Shown here in pieces: positions 1 through 8,471 of a stretch of 64,000 nucleotides of DNA. Numbering within the stretch: the stretch's first letter is position 1; each line of letters begins with the position of its first letter. The translations under genes were made by a program, and so were the position numbers. Origin of the DNA: Gammaproteobacteria bacterium (GTDB taxonomy: Bacteria > Pseudomonadota > Gammaproteobacteria > Xanthomonadales > SZUA-36); contig JAUIJU010000011.1 of the NCBI GenBank assembly GCA_030431095.1, positions 23,777 to 87,776 on the forward strand, in the 5' to 3' direction. The notes beneath the pieces are model-generated. The model saw nothing but the letters and a program-made list of their open reading frames with translations, was not told the DNA's origin and ran no database searches.

Positions 1-497
1 ACTTCTCGCGCTACCAGTTTCCGCTGGGCGAAAACATCGGTGTGGGCGACGTGGCGCATTTTCTCGACGAGGCCCGCTGGCGGAAAGCCACGGACAAAGG
101 CATGGCCCGTGACCTGGTGGAAAGTCTGCCGCAGGGTTACGCCACCCAGTTGGGCAAGTGGTTCAGGGACGGGCAGGAGCTTTCCGGCGGGCAGTGGCAG
201 AAAATCGCCCTGTCACGGGCCTTCATGCGCGAAGATGCCGACATACTGGTGCTGGATGAACCCACCGCGGCCATGGACGCCGCTGCCGAAGCCACCATCT
301 TCGAGCACTTCCGCCGACTCACGGAAAACCGCATCGCCATCCTGATCTCGCACCGTTTTTCCACCGTGCGCATGGCCAGCCAGATCGTGGTCATCGAACA
401 GGGGCGCATCATCGAGCGGGGCAGCCACGAAGAGCTCATGGCGCTGGACGGACACTACGCGGGACTGTTTTCCCTGCAAGCCGCGGGTTACCGCTGA
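1..497 (+). CDS. ABC exporter ATP-binding domain, C-terminal part
   Basis: Open at the window edge; the frame reads in from position 3. What remains is the second half of an ABC nucleotide-binding domain. The signature LSGGQWQKIALSRAF, a Walker B ILVLDEPTAAMD and the switch histidine in ISHRFSTVR are all visible, so the domain should hydrolyse ATP. The dense ALSRA...TAAMD pattern and the short tail after the D-loop are typical of half-transporters that fuse a membrane domain to the NBD (MsbA/lipid/peptide exporters). The membrane part and substrate lie outside the window and cannot be assigned. Confidence 0.9.
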   Translation, partial: FSRYQFPLGENIGVGDVAHFLDEARWRKATDKGMARDLVESLPQGYATQLGKWFRDGQELSGGQWQKIALSRAFMREDADILVLDEPTAAMDAAAEATIFEHFRRLTENRIAILISHRFSTVRMASQIVVIEQGRIIERGSHEELMALDGHYAGLFSLQAAGYR

Positions 498-510
498 ACG
501 CGCATCCGAC

Positions 511-1233
511 TCACAGAGTGATGGCCCCGCCCGGCATCCCGGCCTGTACGCGCGGCGCGTTCTTCACCGCCATCCAGCTCACCACGGCATAGCGGCGGCC
601 GCTGGTGACCGGTTGCGCCTCGTGCATGAAGCGTGAATCGGAGGGAAAGAACATCAGGTCGCCGGCGCGCGGCCGGTACTGGTAATTGAACACGGGAAAG
701 TCCAGCAGGCCGCCCTCGAAATCCTCGTTCAAATACAGCAAAAGGCTGATCTCACGGTCCAGGATCTTGACCCAGACATTGCGCTCGCGGTCGAAATGCT
801 CGGCGTCGGCATGGCGCTTGAACCAGCCGCCTGCCTCGTAACGCATCAGGTCGGGTTCCTCGAACCAGGCGATCTCGCGCTTGAACGCCGGCTCGATGTG
901 TTCGCTGATGGCGCGACGGATCCAGTCATTGACCTGTTCCTGGCGCTCGCCCAGCTCCACCTCGTCGGTCACGCGCGCGGTGGTGGCGCGACCGCTGTTC
1001 TTGCTGTGATCGGTGTTCTCGATGTCGACCACGGTGAGCTGTTCACCGCTTTGCTGGTCGGCCCAGGCCACCAGGTCACGGCAGTCCTGCGCGGGAACGA
1101 ATCCGGGAATGACAGAGACGCTGAACGGGGGTTTGCGGCCCGCGGCGCGTGATCCGCAGCAGTTCTTGAAGCGTTTGCCGCTGCGGCAGAAACAGGGGTC
1201 CAGGCGACCGGGCTCGAAAGGTGGGCGTTCCAT
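511..1233 (-). CDS. SEC-C motif / 2OG-Fe(II) oxygenase (prolyl 4-hydroxylase-like)
   Basis: 240 residues. Residues 12-27 form a SEC-C zinc motif (DPCFCRSGKRFKNCCG). The rest is a 2-oxoglutarate/Fe(II) dioxygenase of the prolyl-4-hydroxylase type: an HxD iron pair in RHADAEHFD, a distal histidine in FMHEAQP and the 2OG-binding arginine in GRRYAV. It should hydroxylate a protein or small-molecule substrate with O2, 2OG and Fe(II). SEC-C usually contacts protein or ribosome partners, so a protein target is plausible but inferred. It converges on the ABC gene, 13 bases away. Confidence 0.85.
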   Translation of the reverse strand: MERPPFEPGRLDPCFCRSGKRFKNCCGSRAAGRKPPFSVSVIPGFVPAQDCRDLVAWADQQSGEQLTVVDIENTDHSKNSGRATTARVTDEVELGERQEQVNDWIRRAISEHIEPAFKREIAWFEEPDLMRYEAGGWFKRHADAEHFDRERNVWVKILDREISLLLYLNEDFEGGLLDFPVFNYQYRPRAGDLMFFPSDSRFMHEAQPVTSGRRYAVVSWMAVKNAPRVQAGMPGGAITL

Positions 1234-1356
1234 GACGTCGGGGTGTTTCCAGGGGGGCGACAGTATAGGCGGGCGTCTCCGCGGTGGTCAAAGGTGTGCG
1301 CGGGGGCGGCGGGTTTGTCTAACATAAGGATACGCCATCGCCCAGGGGGCCAAGCC

Positions 1357-1665
1357 ATGAACCGACTGATCCTTCCACTGATCCTGTGCCTGGGGCTGCC
1401 ATCCGGCGTCCTCGCCGAGGACGCCCGTGAAGCCGAGCAGGCGCGGCTGGACGCCGCCTGCGAGGCCGCACGCGAGAAGAAACTGGCGCCGGAACGCGCG
1501 CGCTACATCGAGGAATGCGTCAAGGAGAAGCAGCGCCCGGACCGCGCCGCCTGTGAACGCTTTTACGCAGACTACGGCAACCAGTCCGGCAACCGTGCGC
1601 CCCTGTACATGGACCTGCCCGAATGCGTCGAGGCGTTCGAGCACCGCCGCGAAGGCGAAGACTGA
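1357..1665 (+). CDS. small exported protein, unknown function
   Basis: 102 residues starting at MNRLILPLIL, which is the start that gives a clean Sec signal peptide (cut near ...VLAEDA). The mature part is short, charged and rich in E/R, with four cysteines (DAACEAAR, EECVKE, AACERF, LPECVE) spaced like two disulphides or a helical hairpin. No family recognised. Its TGA abuts the ATG of the next gene directly, so the two are probably co-transcribed. Confidence 0.7.
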   Translation: MNRLILPLILCLGLPSGVLAEDAREAEQARLDAACEAAREKKLAPERARYIEECVKEKQRPDRAACERFYADYGNQSGNRAPLYMDLPECVEAFEHRREGED

Positions 1666-2124
1666 ATGGTCCAGTCCGCCGCCACCACGCCGGAAGACTA
1701 TCTCGCCGAGCTCGAACCGGAGCGCCGGGACGTGGTGGGTCGGTTGCGCGAGGTGATCCTGGCCGGGCTCCCCCCGGGTTTCGAGGAGGTCATGAGCTAC
1801 GGCATGATCGGCTACGTGGTTCCGCACTCGTTGTACCCTCCCGGTTACCACTGCAATACCGACCTGCCCCTGCCGTTCATGAACCTGGCCAGCCAGAAGC
1901 AGTACGTGGCCGTCTATCACATGGGTATTTATGCGGACGCGGAACTGCTGGCCTGGTTCCAGAATGCGTACCGCGAGCAGCTGGGCCGCAAGCCCGATAT
2001 GGGTAAAAGCTGCCTGCGTCTCAGGAAGATGGACCAGGTGCCCTACGACCTGGTCGGTGAGTTGGCCGGCAGGATCACGCCACAGGAGTGGATCGCGCGG
2101 TACGAGGCCGGGGTGCGGCGCTGA
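1666..2124 (+). CDS. DUF1801 (YdhG-like) domain protein
   Basis: 152 residues with the DUF1801 pattern: an N-terminal PEDYLAEL/ERRDVVGRLREVI helix, PPGFEEVMSYGMIGYVVP, then the core strands LPFMNLASQKQYVAVYHMGIY and the closing GKSCLRLRKMDQVP segment. Members are small cytosolic proteins with a SufE/NifU-unrelated alpha/beta fold and no proven enzymatic role. It starts immediately after the upstream stop codon and is followed 55 bases later by a symporter gene; a functional link is not evident. Confidence 0.8.
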   Translation: MVQSAATTPEDYLAELEPERRDVVGRLREVILAGLPPGFEEVMSYGMIGYVVPHSLYPPGYHCNTDLPLPFMNLASQKQYVAVYHMGIYADAELLAWFQNAYREQLGRKPDMGKSCLRLRKMDQVPYDLVGELAGRITPQEWIARYEAGVRR

Positions 2125-2179
2125 AGGCCCGATCCGGCAGGCATTTCTGGCACAATCTCCCGTTTTCGGGACCGCAGTC

Positions 2180-3676
2180 ATGAGCGACTTCATCAACACC
2201 ATCAACGGCATCGTGTGGAGCAGCGCGCTGGTTTACCTGTGCCTGGGCGCCGGCCTGCTGTTTTCGCTGTGGACGCGCTTCGTGCAGGTCCGCCAGTTTC
2301 CGGAAATGATCCGCCTGCTGTTCAGCGGCAAGGAATCGAAAGAGGGCATCTCCACCTTCCAGGCCCTGGCCGTGTCCCTGTCGGGCCGCGTCGGCACGGG
2401 CAACATCGCCGGGGTGGCGGCCGCCATCGGTTTCGGCGGTCCGGGCGCCGTGTTCTGGATGTGGGTGGTGGCCTTTCTCGGGGCCTCGACGGCCTACGTG
2501 GAGTCCACCCTGGGCCAGTTGTACAAGGAAGTCGACGAAGGCCAGTACCGGGGTGGGCCGGCGTTCTTCATCGAAAAGGCCCTGGGCCAGGCCTGGTATG
2601 GCTGGGTGTTCGCGGTGGTGACGGTGTTCGCCTGCGGTGTTCTGCTGCCCGGCGTGCAGGCCAACGCGATCGGCAACGCGGTGGACCTGGCCGTGGCCTC
2701 CGAGGCCACCCTGGTGACGCCACTGGGCACGTTTCCCACGGCCAAGGTGGTGATGGGCGCCGTGGTGACGGTGTTTCTGGGCGTGATCATTTTCGGCGGC
2801 GTCAGGCGTATCGCGCATTTCACGCAGGTGGTGGTGCCGCTGATGGCGATTCTCTACATCCTCAGCGCCCTGGTCATCATCGCCACCAACCTGGGCGAGG
2901 TGCCGCGCGTGATCGGCCTGATCGTCGGCGACGCCTTCACGCCCATGGCCGGCCTGGGCGCCGCCATCGGCTGGGGCGTCAAGCGCGGCATCTACTCCAA
3001 CGAAGCCGGGCAGGGCACCGGCGTGCATGCTGCGGCGGCCGCCGAGGTGGACCACCCCGCCCAACAGGGCCTGGTGCAGGCCTTTTCCGTGTACGTCGAC
3101 ACCCTGTTCGTGTGCACGGCTACCGCGCTGATGATCCTGATCACCGGCGCCTACCACGTGACCAGCGTGGACGGCGGCGTGTCCGGCGGCCTGCTGGCGG
3201 CCTCGGTCGACCCCAACAGCCCGGCCTTCACCCAGCTGGCGGTGAGCCAGGCCTTCGCCGGGGTGGGCGAGCCCTTCGTCGCCGTCACGCTGTTTTTCTT
3301 CGCCTTCACCACGCTGCTGAGTTACTACTACATCGCCGAGACCAACGTGGCCTACATCAAGCGCACCCTGCACATCCCGGGGCTGATGCTGGCGCTCAAG
3401 TTCGCCCTGCTTGCCTCGGCTTTCTACGGCGCGGTACGTGCGGCCGGCGTGGCCTGGGCGCTGGGCGACATCGGCGTGGGCCTGATGGCCTGGCTGAACA
3501 TCGTCGGCATCCTGCTGATTTCCTTCGCCGCCCGCCCGGCGATGAAGGCCCTGCGCGATTACGAGGCGCAGAAAAAGGCCGGGGTCACGGCCTACACCTT
3601 CGATCCGGGGGCCCTGGGTATCCGCAACGCGGCGTTCTGGGAGGAGCGGCTGCGCAAGCGCGGCAATGCGCCCTGA
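2180..3676 (+). CDS. AGCS family sodium:alanine/glycine symporter
   Basis: 498 residues from MSDFINTING; the longer upstream frame is not used because this ATG begins the usual AGCS N-terminus. About ten hydrophobic segments. Hallmarks are FQALAVSLSGRVGTGNIAGVA, the family-defining stretch near residue 85, then AAIGWGVKRGIYSNEAGQGTGVHA near residue 275. These belong to inner-membrane Na+ (or H+) coupled importers of alanine, glycine or related small amino acids. The exact substrate cannot be read from sequence. It converges tail to tail with the next gene, separated by 4 bases. Confidence 0.93.
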   Translation: MSDFINTINGIVWSSALVYLCLGAGLLFSLWTRFVQVRQFPEMIRLLFSGKESKEGISTFQALAVSLSGRVGTGNIAGVAAAIGFGGPGAVFWMWVVAFLGASTAYVESTLGQLYKEVDEGQYRGGPAFFIEKALGQAWYGWVFAVVTVFACGVLLPGVQANAIGNAVDLAVASEATLVTPLGTFPTAKVVMGAVVTVFLGVIIFGGVRRIAHFTQVVVPLMAILYILSALVIIATNLGEVPRVIGLIVGDAFTPMAGLGAAIGWGVKRGIYSNEAGQGTGVHAAAAAEVDHPAQQGLVQAFSVYVDTLFVCTATALMILITGAYHVTSVDGGVSGGLLAASVDPNSPAFTQLAVSQAFAGVGEPFVAVTLFFFAFTTLLSYYYIAETNVAYIKRTLHIPGLMLALKFALLASAFYGAVRAAGVAWALGDIGVGLMAWLNIVGILLISFAARPAMKALRDYEAQKKAGVTAYTFDPGALGIRNAAFWEERLRKRGNAP

Positions 3677-3680
3677 AGGG

Positions 3681-4565
3681 CTACTGGTCAGTCAGGGCTT
3701 CCGTGCGACTCTCCTCGTTCCAGTCCGTGATGTTGATTTCGATGAACAGGAACGCCAGCAGCCACAGGAGTGAGTCGTACAGGTCCAGCGCGCGCCCGAA
3801 CAGGCTGTAGTAGAGCGTGACCACCACGATGGCCGCATAGATCGTGACCTTCGCCGATTGCAGGTTCGCCAGCAGCGAAACACTGAGTTCGCGTTTCAGT
3901 TGCAGGACGATTTCCAGCTGGATCAGGCCCAGGGCCACGATCCACAGCACGCCTTCGATGGCGTCTGCCCAGGCCAGGGACCAGGCGCCGCCCAGGCCCC
4001 AGTAATCACCGTGCAGGACCACGATGGGTTCGAGCCGTAGCTGGAGCAGGTCACCGGTGGCCAGGGCCTGGTTCAGAACGCCACAGTTGCCCGTCGTGAC
4101 CGGGACGAATTGGTCCAACGCCTGCATCCAGCTCAAGGCGCCCGCCTCGCACAGGTCGTCGACCGGCGGGGGATGCGCGCCCAGCACCAGCCACAACTTG
4201 CCGAGGTAGCCCGCCAGGGCGTAGAACACGGCCATGTAGAAAACGAACGCCAGGCCGTTGAACATCCACTGCAGCCCCCCGCGCAGCCGCGCGTCGTCCA
4301 CCAGGGCGGTCTGCAGTTCGTAGAGCAGCAACAGGCCGTACCAGGCGATGTAGTCGATCGAAATGGCGAACCAGCTGAGCCACTCCCAGAACCCGGAACC
4401 GGCATCCAGGGTTTGCGCGGCGGCGCGCAGATCGTCGCGTATGTAGAGCGCCGAGGTCAGTGCGAGCGACCCGAACAGCGCCACCTTGAGCAGCGGAAAC
4501 AGTGGCGGCCGGGCGTGCAGCCAGTGGTGGGTGGCAAGCAGGGCCCGGTGGGCGCGACCGCTCAC
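3681..4565 (-). CDS. multi-pass membrane protein, unknown
   Basis: 294 residues, GTG start. Hydrophobic stretches near residues 25-40, 65-85, 105-125, 195-220 and 240-275 suggest five or six membrane spans. A loop with two cysteines (DDLCEAGALSW, TGNCGVLNQ) may form a disulphide on the outer face. No family recognised. It begins 7 bases after the stop of the aminotransferase and is probably the last gene of the decarboxylase-aminotransferase operon, which would suggest a transport or membrane role for that pathway; this is inference. Confidence 0.75.
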   Translation of the reverse strand: MSGRAHRALLATHHWLHARPPLFPLLKVALFGSLALTSALYIRDDLRAAAQTLDAGSGFWEWLSWFAISIDYIAWYGLLLLYELQTALVDDARLRGGLQWMFNGLAFVFYMAVFYALAGYLGKLWLVLGAHPPPVDDLCEAGALSWMQALDQFVPVTTGNCGVLNQALATGDLLQLRLEPIVVLHGDYWGLGGAWSLAWADAIEGVLWIVALGLIQLEIVLQLKRELSVSLLANLQSAKVTIYAAIVVVTLYYSLFGRALDLYDSLLWLLAFLFIEINITDWNEESRTEALTDQ

Positions 4566-4572
4566 CGGCCGT

Positions 4573-6021
4573 TCACAGCCCCGTGGGCAGGTCGGGCGCG
4601 TCCTTCACCGTCAGGCCGTTGGCTTCCACGTGTGCGATCGCCTCTTCCAGGTGTTGCAGGCCTTCGCGCAGTACCGCCTCGTCCATGGTCAGCGACGGGT
4701 ACATGCGGATGTTCTCCTCGCGGTCACTGATGGCCCACACGCCGCGCGCCAGTAACTGGCTGCGCACTTCCCGCGCGAACCACACGGTGTCCTCGTCCCG
4801 GCCGGCCTGGCCCTCGGGGTCCTGGATGCTCACGCCCATCAGCAGGCCGTTGCTGCGTACCTGGCGCACGATGGGGTGTCGTGATTCCCAGTCCGCCATG
4901 ACCTCGGCCGCCACCGCGCCCAGGTGCGCGGCCTGCGCCACCACGCCGTCGCGCTCGAACAGTTCCAGGGTCTTGAGTCCCGCCGCGCAGCCGGCCGGTG
5001 TGCCGGCGAAGGTGGAGCCCGACCAGGCGTGGGGGTTGTCGCCCAGGATCTCGTCCCGTGCCGCGATGCCCGCGCAGGGGGCGATGCCGCCGGAGAGGTT
5101 CTTGCCCACCACCAGGATGTCCGGCTCCACGTCGTAGTGCTCGATGCCCCACATCCTGCCGGTGCGCCCCAGCCCGGTCAGCACCTCGTCCACGATCAGC
5201 AGCCAGCCGTTGCGGTCGCAGATCTCGCGCACGCCCTGGATGAACCGGGGCGTGGGAATCCAGTTGCCGCCCTCGGCCAGCCCCGGTTCGATCATGATGG
5301 CGGCGATGTTGTCACGGGTGGTGACGGCGGCCGGGATGTGGTGGTCCAGGAACCACAGGCAGAAATCCACGTACTGTTCCTGGTCCATGCCGGCCGGGAT
5401 GTGGTCGCTGAAGGGGTAGGGCGCCTTGATCACGCCGCCCGACCAGGCCTCCAGGTAGCGGCCATAGTCCGGGTCCAGGGCGCTGAGCACCTTGGTGCCC
5501 AGCCCCATGCCGTGGTAGCAGGAGGCAAAGGTGATGACGTGGCGCCGCTGCGTGTAGGCCAGTGCGGTGTGCACGGCCGCTTCAGCCGCTTCCGTGCCGG
5601 ACACTTCGTAGCTGAAACGCGGCAGGGGGCCCGGCATGATCTCCGCCAGTTGCTCCGCCAGTTCGTAGCGCAGCGGGTGGTCGTAGTGAAAGCCCCAGGT
5701 GCGGTTGGCGGCCTCCACGGCCTCGATCACCTCGGGGTGGCAGTTGCCCACCGGGTTGGTGGCCCAGCCATTCTGGAAATCGATGTAGCGCTTGCCGTCC
5801 AGGTCCCAGATGAAGTCACCCTCGGCCCGGCCGATGATGATCTGGCGTGGGCTTCGATAACCCCGCTGGTGGGAACGCTCGAGTTCCTGGGCGTAGCGCA
5901 GGCCGTTGCGGAACAGCGGGATGCCGCGCTCCAGCATGGCCTGGGACTTGGGGCCGCCAACGGCGGGAAAGGGGGGCTTGGCTTGCATGGCATCAACCGG
6001 CTGTCGCGATGAAAACAGCAT
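4573..6021 (-). CDS. class III PLP aminotransferase
   Basis: 482 residues (a second ATG at residue 12 is an alternative start). Fold-type I class III aminotransferase: VSGTEAAEAAVHTA, the PLP aspartate in LLIVDEVLTGLGRTGRMWG, the Schiff-base lysine in ILVVGKNLSGGIAP, then the SGSTFAGTPAGCAAGL segment. Family members move an omega- or alpha-amino group to pyruvate or 2-oxoglutarate (GABA, diaminobutyrate, beta-alanine and similar). Encoded 40 bases downstream of a group II decarboxylase, so the two probably act on linked metabolites such as a diamine or GABA-type product; the substrate is undetermined. Confidence 0.88.
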   Translation of the reverse strand: MLFSSRQPVDAMQAKPPFPAVGGPKSQAMLERGIPLFRNGLRYAQELERSHQRGYRSPRQIIIGRAEGDFIWDLDGKRYIDFQNGWATNPVGNCHPEVIEAVEAANRTWGFHYDHPLRYELAEQLAEIMPGPLPRFSYEVSGTEAAEAAVHTALAYTQRRHVITFASCYHGMGLGTKVLSALDPDYGRYLEAWSGGVIKAPYPFSDHIPAGMDQEQYVDFCLWFLDHHIPAAVTTRDNIAAIMIEPGLAEGGNWIPTPRFIQGVREICDRNGWLLIVDEVLTGLGRTGRMWGIEHYDVEPDILVVGKNLSGGIAPCAGIAARDEILGDNPHAWSGSTFAGTPAGCAAGLKTLELFERDGVVAQAAHLGAVAAEVMADWESRHPIVRQVRSNGLLMGVSIQDPEGQAGRDEDTVWFAREVRSQLLARGVWAISDREENIRMYPSLTMDEAVLREGLQHLEEAIAHVEANGLTVKDAPDLPTGL

Positions 6022-6061
6022 AGCAGTCAGCTGTCCGCAAGGACCCCGTTTCGGCGCCGGC

Positions 6062-7483
6062 TCAGGCGCTGAGGCGGTGCGTATCGGTCAGCGCGTGACG
6101 TGCGTCGTCCAGCAGATCGAGCAGCCGGTCCACGTGGCGTTGCCGGGCCAGGTGGCTGGTCACGCAGGCGCGCACCACCGGGCGTCCGCCCAGGCGCGTG
6201 CTGGAGACCCAGGCCTTGCGGCCGTGCCGCACCGTGGCGGCCACCGCCTGGGGGCAGACACGGCCGGCAGCGTCCTCGAAACAGGCCACCCCCACGCCGG
6301 CGGGGTTGAGCACGCGCCAGCCGCGATCCGACAGCCCGGTCTTGAGTGACTCGGCCAGGCCGACCTGGCGTTCCACCGCCGCCGCACAGGCCTGCCGACC
6401 GTCGCCGGCCAGGTTGAAAAACAGCTTCAGCCCGGCGTGGCGCCGGCTGAACTGCATGCCCAGGCGGTAGTTGTCCAGGTTCTCCGATTCCTCGTCCGGC
6501 ACGTAATCCGTGGTCAGTCCGAATGCCTGGTCCAGCCAGGCCCGCTGCCGGCTCAGCAACATGCCGGCGCCCATGGGTACCGACAGCATCTTGTGCGGAT
6601 CGAAGGTGATGGAGTCGGCCTCCTCGATACCCGCCAGGTGAGGGCGCAGGCGGTCGGAGATGACCAGGCCGCCACCCCAGGCCGCGTCCACGTGAAGGTG
6701 CAGGTCTTCGCGCCGGGCCACCCGGGCGATCTCGCCCAGCGGCTCGACCAGGCCGGCGTTGGTGGTTCCCGCGGTGGCCACCACGGCGAAAGGCCGCAGG
6801 CCGGTGGCGCGATCGCGGCGCACGCTGCGCACCAGGTCCCGCGTGTCCATGACGTGCTGTTCGCTGACCGCCACCCGGCGGACCGCGTTCCTGCCCAGGC
6901 CGCTTTGCTGGGCAATTTTCTCGAAGGAATGATGAAACTCGCTGGACACGTAGAACACGGGCTGTCCGTCCAGCGTACGCAGTCCGCCTTGCCGAAAGGT
7001 TGGAAACCGACGGGTCAGCGCCAGCAGGATGCCGGTGGCGTTGGCCTCCGAGCCGCCGGAGGTGAAATGGCCGTAGCCGGCGTCGGCATCCAGGCCGAAA
7101 CGGGCCAGGAACCAGCGCACCAGGTGGCGTTCGATCTCCGTGGCGATGGGGCTCTGGTGCCAGGCGCCGGCCTGGGGGTTGAAACCGGCGACCAGCAGGT
7201 CCGCCGCCATGCCGCCCAGGCTGGGCGCCGGATTGAACAGGCCGAAACAGCTTGGGTGGGGCGTTTGCAATCCATGTTCGCGGAACAGGCGCTCAACCTC
7301 GGGCACCAGCCGCTCCAGCCCATGACCCTGCTCCAGGTCGAACCGGGCCAGTTCGCTGCGAATCCGGAATGCGTCGGTATCCGGCACGACGGGCAGGGAT
7401 TCCAGCGCTTCGTAGTAGCGATCCACCGCATCGGCGGCCAGGGCCAGGGTCCGGCGGCGTTGTTCCGAATCGGGTATCAACAT
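6062..7483 (-). CDS. group II pyridoxal-phosphate amino-acid decarboxylase
   Basis: 473 residues. Group II decarboxylase (AADC/GAD/DABA decarboxylase family): GHFTSGGSEANATG for phosphate binding, HVDAAWGGG supplying the PLP-contacting aspartate, and SITFDPHKMLSVPMG with the catalytic lysine. It removes the alpha-carboxylate of an amino acid, giving an amine and CO2. Which amino acid cannot be fixed; glutamate, 2,4-diaminobutyrate, aspartate and aromatic substrates all occur in the family. First gene of a minus-strand operon with an aminotransferase, divergent from an Lrp-type regulator 104 bases away. Confidence 0.88.
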   Translation of the reverse strand: MLIPDSEQRRRTLALAADAVDRYYEALESLPVVPDTDAFRIRSELARFDLEQGHGLERLVPEVERLFREHGLQTPHPSCFGLFNPAPSLGGMAADLLVAGFNPQAGAWHQSPIATEIERHLVRWFLARFGLDADAGYGHFTSGGSEANATGILLALTRRFPTFRQGGLRTLDGQPVFYVSSEFHHSFEKIAQQSGLGRNAVRRVAVSEQHVMDTRDLVRSVRRDRATGLRPFAVVATAGTTNAGLVEPLGEIARVARREDLHLHVDAAWGGGLVISDRLRPHLAGIEEADSITFDPHKMLSVPMGAGMLLSRQRAWLDQAFGLTTDYVPDEESENLDNYRLGMQFSRRHAGLKLFFNLAGDGRQACAAAVERQVGLAESLKTGLSDRGWRVLNPAGVGVACFEDAAGRVCPQAVAATVRHGRKAWVSSTRLGGRPVVRACVTSHLARQRHVDRLLDLLDDARHALTDTHRLSA

Positions 7484-7587
7484 ATCGGCCTCGTTATCTG
7501 ATGAATATTCGTGATATGACCAGAGTAGACCGAATAAACTGGGTTAAACTAGCGAATTGATTGCGGAAATGTGGTAATTTTCCGGTT
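7484..7587. promoter_or_regulatory. divergent promoter/operator between decarboxylase operon and lrp-like gene
   Basis: An AT-richer 104-base region than its surroundings. It contains the perfect palindrome GAATATTC at 7503-7510. An imperfect inverted repeat CGGAAAT (7564-7570) / ATTTTCCG (7577-7584) ends 3 bases before the regulator ATG. Both are placed where an Lrp/AsnC protein would bind to control its own gene and the divergent operon. Binding is inferred, not shown. Confidence 0.5.
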
Positions 7588-8061
7588 ATGGACCGAACAG
7601 ATTACAGAATTATCGAGCTCCTGCAGAACAATGCGCGGCTGTCCAACAAGGACCTGGCGCGACAGGTCAACCTGGCGCCTTCCAGTTGCCACGCCCGGGT
7701 CCGGGCGCTGGACGAGTCGGGCGTGTTTCGCGGCTTCCATGCCGACGTGGCACCGGCCGCGCTGGGCATCGGCCAGCAGGCCCTGATTTTCGTCGGCCTG
7801 GCACGCCACAACCGGAGCGTGGTGGAGTCCTTCATTGACGAGGTGGTGGCCCTGCCCGAGGTGGTGAACCTGTTCAATATTTCAGGACAGATGGATTTCG
7901 TGATCCAGGTGGTGGTGCGCGATACACGGCACCTGCGTAATTTCACGCTGGACCACCTGGCGTCCAGGAAGGAAGTCAGCCGCATCGAGACATCGCTGGT
8001 TTTCGATCAGCACAGCAAGCACGGCCTGCCGAATCTCGTAGTGGGCGTCGACGGGCCCTGA
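7588..8061 (+). CDS. Lrp/AsnC family transcriptional regulator
   Basis: 157 residues from MDRTDYRIIE; an upstream TTG in the same frame (7561) is rejected because it would run through the putative operator. N-terminal winged HTH (ELLQNNARLSNKDLARQVNLAPSS, residues 9-35) and a C-terminal RAM ligand-binding domain (residues 65-140) with VVNLFNISGQMDFVIQVVV. Such proteins bind amino acids and regulate amino-acid metabolism as octamers. Its divergent placement suggests it senses the substrate of the adjacent decarboxylase/aminotransferase pair. Confidence 0.9.
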   Translation: MDRTDYRIIELLQNNARLSNKDLARQVNLAPSSCHARVRALDESGVFRGFHADVAPAALGIGQQALIFVGLARHNRSVVESFIDEVVALPEVVNLFNISGQMDFVIQVVVRDTRHLRNFTLDHLASRKEVSRIETSLVFDQHSKHGLPNLVVGVDGP

Positions 8062-8077
8062 ACCCGGGGGCGACGCG

Positions 8078-8467
8078 TCAGGTCAGGGCCGACACCAGCA
8101 TGACGATGGTGGCGCCGAAGCCCACCCCCCAGACCAGCGAGCGTACGAGAAACACGCCCGAGGCATAGGCCGGTATGTATACGACCCGCGCCGCCAGGTA
8201 TACCCAGGCGCAGGACGCTGTCAACGGGGAGCTGGCGTCGCCCAGCACGACCACGACCACCGCCACGGTAAACAGCAACAGCGCCTCGAAGTGATTGTTC
8301 AGCGCGCGGTACAACCGTCCCGGCACGCCATGTGGCGTGCGCTGTTCGTCTCGGTTTCCGCCGGTGTAGCGAACCCCCATCTGCAGGTTGACGGGCACGG
8401 CCATCAACAGGAACTGGAAGGCCTGGAGCAGGCCGGCCAGGGCGAGAACCTTGAGCTCGGTGGGCAT
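8078..8467 (-). CDS. MAPEG family membrane protein
   Basis: 129 residues from MPTELKVLAL (ATG at 8467). Four membrane helices with the MAPEG signature: an N-terminal TM, then GVRYTGGNRDEQ and GRLYRALNNHFEALLLF (the RxxxNxxE motif), then two final TMs. Family members include microsomal glutathione S-transferases and eicosanoid enzymes; bacterial ones are usually uncharacterised. Inner-membrane localisation is expected. It converges with the Lrp-like gene and lies 4 bases downstream of an exported-protein gene stop boundary. Confidence 0.85.
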   Translation of the reverse strand: MPTELKVLALAGLLQAFQFLLMAVPVNLQMGVRYTGGNRDEQRTPHGVPGRLYRALNNHFEALLLFTVAVVVVVLGDASSPLTASCAWVYLAARVVYIPAYASGVFLVRSLVWGVGFGATIVMLVSALT

Positions 8468-8471
8468 TCGT

